A stretch of 64,000 nt of DNA from Arachnia rubra (GTDB lineage Bacteria > Actinomycetota > Actinomycetes > Propionibacteriales > Propionibacteriaceae). This document shows, one piece after another, positions 62,437-64,000 of the stretch. Both the position numbers and the translations under genes were made by a program. Within the stretch, counting starts at the first letter, position 1; each line of letters starts with the position of its first letter. The notes below the pieces were generated by a model. The model was not told the origin of the DNA, made no database searches, and saw nothing but the letters and a program-made list of their open reading frames with translations. Location: the NCBI RefSeq assembly GCF_019973735.1, contig NZ_AP024463.1, forward strand, positions 1,984,001 through 2,048,000, in the 5' to 3' direction.

Positions 62437-63529
62437 TCAGCTGGCCAGGCGCGCCGCGGCGGATGTGATCCGCTCGTCTGTGGCGGTGAGCGCGATGCGC
62501 ACATGAGATGCGCCGGCTTCGCCATAGAAGTCCCCGGGCGCTGCGAGGATGCCTCGCTCAGCGAGCCAGGCGATGGTGTCGCGGCAGGGCTCGCCGCGGG
62601 TGGCCCACAGATACAGCGACCCCTCGGAGTCGTCCACCCTAAAATCCGCGGCCTCCAATGCCGGCCGCAGCACAGCACGCCGGGCCAGGTACCGCTGGCG
62701 CTGCTCCTCGACGTGCTCCTGGTCCCCCAGCATCGCGATCAAGGCTGCCTGGACCGGGCCTGGGACCATCATGCCGAGATGTTTACGGGCCTGGACCAGG
62801 TCCTGTACCAGTGCTGGATCGCCGGCGACGAAGCCCGCTCGGTATCCAGCGGCATTGGAGCGTTTGGACACCGAGTGCACCGCGAGCAGGCCTGTCAGAT
62901 CGCCGTCGTTGACCCGTGGATCAAGGATGCTGATGGCCTCTGCCTCCCAGGCGAACTCGCCATAGCATTCGTCACTGGCCAGCACCGCTCCCACCTGGTG
63001 TGCTGCCGCCACCCAGGCACGCAACTGGTTGCGCGAGAAAATACGACCCGACGGGTTTGAAGGCGAATTGATCCACACCAGCCTGGTACCGGCCGGGATG
63101 GCACCGGGATTGTCGCAGGCGACAGGCTGGGCGCCGGCGACCTGGGCTCCCACCTCGTAGGTGGGATAGGCGATCTCAGGGTAAACCACCACATCGCCAC
63201 GTCCCAGGCCAAGAAGTGTGGGCAGCCAGCCGACTAGTTCCTTGGTGCCAACCACCGGCAACACCGACTCGTGCGTCAGGCCGGAGGCTTTCCAGCGGCG
63301 CTCAAGGTACCCGACGATCGCCTCACGCACCTCTGGGCTGCCCCACACCGTCGGGTAGCCGTGGGCATCTGAGGCAGCTGCCAAGGCTTCCCTAGCCACC
63401 TGCGGTGTGGGGTCAACCGGGGGTACCAACAGAAAGATCCACGATCCCCTCCGGGTGCTCGCCCGCCACACGTCTCGCCTCTGCCAAGGAGTCCCAGGGA
63501 AAACTGGGTAGACGATCAGTGAGGGACAT
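62437..63529 (-). CDS. dapC: N-succinyl-LL-diaminopimelate aminotransferase DapC, frameshifted near its start
   Basis: PLP-dependent aminotransferase of the succinylase pathway. ATG 63529 opens MSLTDRLPSFPWDSLAEARR and reaches IVDLSVGTP, then a run of five C (63419-63423 as G on the plus strand) puts the frame into a stop; with four C it reads VGTPVDPTPQVAREAL and goes on to 62437. The rest is intact, with LVWINSPSNPSGRIFS, DECYGEFAW and the PLP lysine in HSVSKRSNAAGYRAGF. The gene is overlapped by fdxA (ATGA), the common actinobacterial fdxA-dapC pair. Probable sequencing error given its essential role. Confidence 0.85.
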
Positions 63530-63849
63530 CACTCCCCCTGCGGGGGGAGCTGCTCCACCGTCGGGTGGTCGTAGTCAACGGGACCAAGACGGGCTGCGCC
63601 GCCGGGAGATCCCAGGTTTTCGAAGAACTGGGCGTTGATATCGTAGTATTCCGCCTGGTCTTCAGGCAGATCATCCTCGTAGTAGATGGCCTCCACGGGA
63701 CAGACGGGCTCGCATGCCCCGCAGTCCACGCATTCCTCGGGGTGGATGTAGAGCATCCGATTGCCCTCATAAATGCAATCGACGGGACACTCCTCGACAC
63801 AAGCCCTGTCCTTCACGTCGACACACGGCAGGGCGATGATGTAGGTCAC
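63529..63849 (-). CDS. fdxA: Ferredoxin FdxA (7Fe-8S type)
   Basis: Small electron carrier, 106 residues. N-terminal 3Fe-4S site cysteines in PCVDVKDRACVEECPVDC and a 4Fe-4S motif CVDCGACEPVCP, followed by an acidic tail. GTG 63849 has AGAAGGAG upstream and gives the standard VTYIIALPCVD start. Linked by ATGA overlap to dapC. Confidence 0.94.
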   Translation of the reverse strand: MTYIIALPCVDVKDRACVEECPVDCIYEGNRMLYIHPEECVDCGACEPVCPVEAIYYEDDLPEDQAEYYDINAQFFENLGSPGGAARLGPVDYDHPTVEQLPPQGE

Positions 63850-63898
63850 TTCACTCCTTCTGGTTCTTCCGCGCAAAGCTTAGCGCGAAGCACCGGAG

Positions 63899-64000
63899 TC
63901 AATTCCCGCCCGGAGAACCCGCAGCAGTGCAGGTGACCCGGTCACCGGCCGAATAGGTCCACGAATAATCTTCGGTCTTGGCTACCTCACCATTCTTGTA
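63899..64000 (-). CDS. C-terminal fragment of an unknown protein
   Basis: Frame open to the window edge; 33 codons readable, ending DRVTCTAAGSPGGN. Tyr, Ser, Gly and Trp content suggests an exported domain, but identity cannot be judged from the part visible. Confidence 0.5.
   Translation of the reverse strand, partial: YKNGEVAKTEDYSWTYSAGDRVTCTAAGSPGGN

Noticed and set aside
1..64000. CRISPR array, tRNA or rRNA genes
   Set aside because: No regularly spaced repeats, no cloverleaf candidates and no rRNA signatures were recognised by eye.

Overview
The window is chromosomal DNA of a high-GC actinobacterium. Evidence for this: a two-domain GlnE beside a second glutamine synthetase, the actinobacterial GlgC/GlgM pair, the DUF3117, DUF2510 and DUF4191 families, a DivIVA-domain protein, a Cbl-regulated CbiMNQO cobalt importer with a CobIJ fusion, and a gene order from the MgtE-domain protein through mrp, tatB, anti-sigma factor, sigE, O-methyltransferase, glgC/glgM, LOG protein, dapE and dapD that recalls mycobacteria. 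Anaerobic-style corrin synthesis together with this gene set suggests Propionibacteriaceae (for example an Arachnia relative); that placement is inference. No rRNA or tRNA gene was seen; the one large structural RNA is RNase P RNA.

Layout. 1-6.0 kb (minus strand): cobalamin block, cobG-cobH-cobIJ, then a cobalamin riboswitch, then cbiM-cbiN-cbiQ-cbiO. 6.0-8.5 kb: lipB-lipA-DUF4191. 8.5-11.1 kb: sugar O-acetyltransferase, a remnant of one ABC-F gene, and an intact ABC-F gene. 11.2-14.9 kb: a small accessory island of lower GC, with an IS5-type insertion sequence lodged between the ribosome-binding site and start of a glycosyltransferase gene that also carries a nonsense codon, an IS-end remnant, and a second glycosyltransferase. 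15.0-16.6 kb: a Cys-type leader peptide followed by a thiosulfate/sulfur uptake pair (YeeE/YedE + TusA). 16.6-21.8 kb: carbohydrate block with a HutC-type regulator, a SIS-domain protein, a three-protein ascorbate-type PTS and a secreted protein preceded by two HutC-like operators. 21.8-24.8 kb: GNAT, ABC-2 exporter and TetR.

24.8-38.3 kb carries nitrogen and transport genes: glnA with a palindrome and hairpin in its leader, an MMPL exporter, a decayed DeoR regulator beside fruK, a dicarboxylate symporter, and an ABC substrate-binding protein and permease preceded by an FMN riboswitch (hence predicted riboflavin uptake, RibXY), then glnE, a sterol-carrier-like protein and glnA2. 38.4-45.8 kb: three tandem DUF2510 membrane proteins, map, rnpB, a zinc-ribbon coiled-coil protein, pepP and a hydrolase. 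45.8-56.8 kb: envelope stress and storage genes including sigE with its anti-sigma factor, tatB, mrp, dapA, glgC and glgM. 56.8-64 kb: lysine/diaminopimelate genes (dapE, dapD, dapC), a LOG enzyme, a lipoprotein serpin and ferredoxin.

Several genes are broken: the anti-sigma factor (one extra base in a G8 run), dapC (one extra base in a C5 run), the IS-interrupted glycosyltransferase and the DeoR regulator. The first two are single-base homopolymer events, so sequencing error must be excluded before any biological reading. Small genes found by eye include a 34-residue sulfur leader peptide, the 55-residue DUF3117 protein, and a 50-residue gene overlapping both its neighbours between dapE and the LOG gene.
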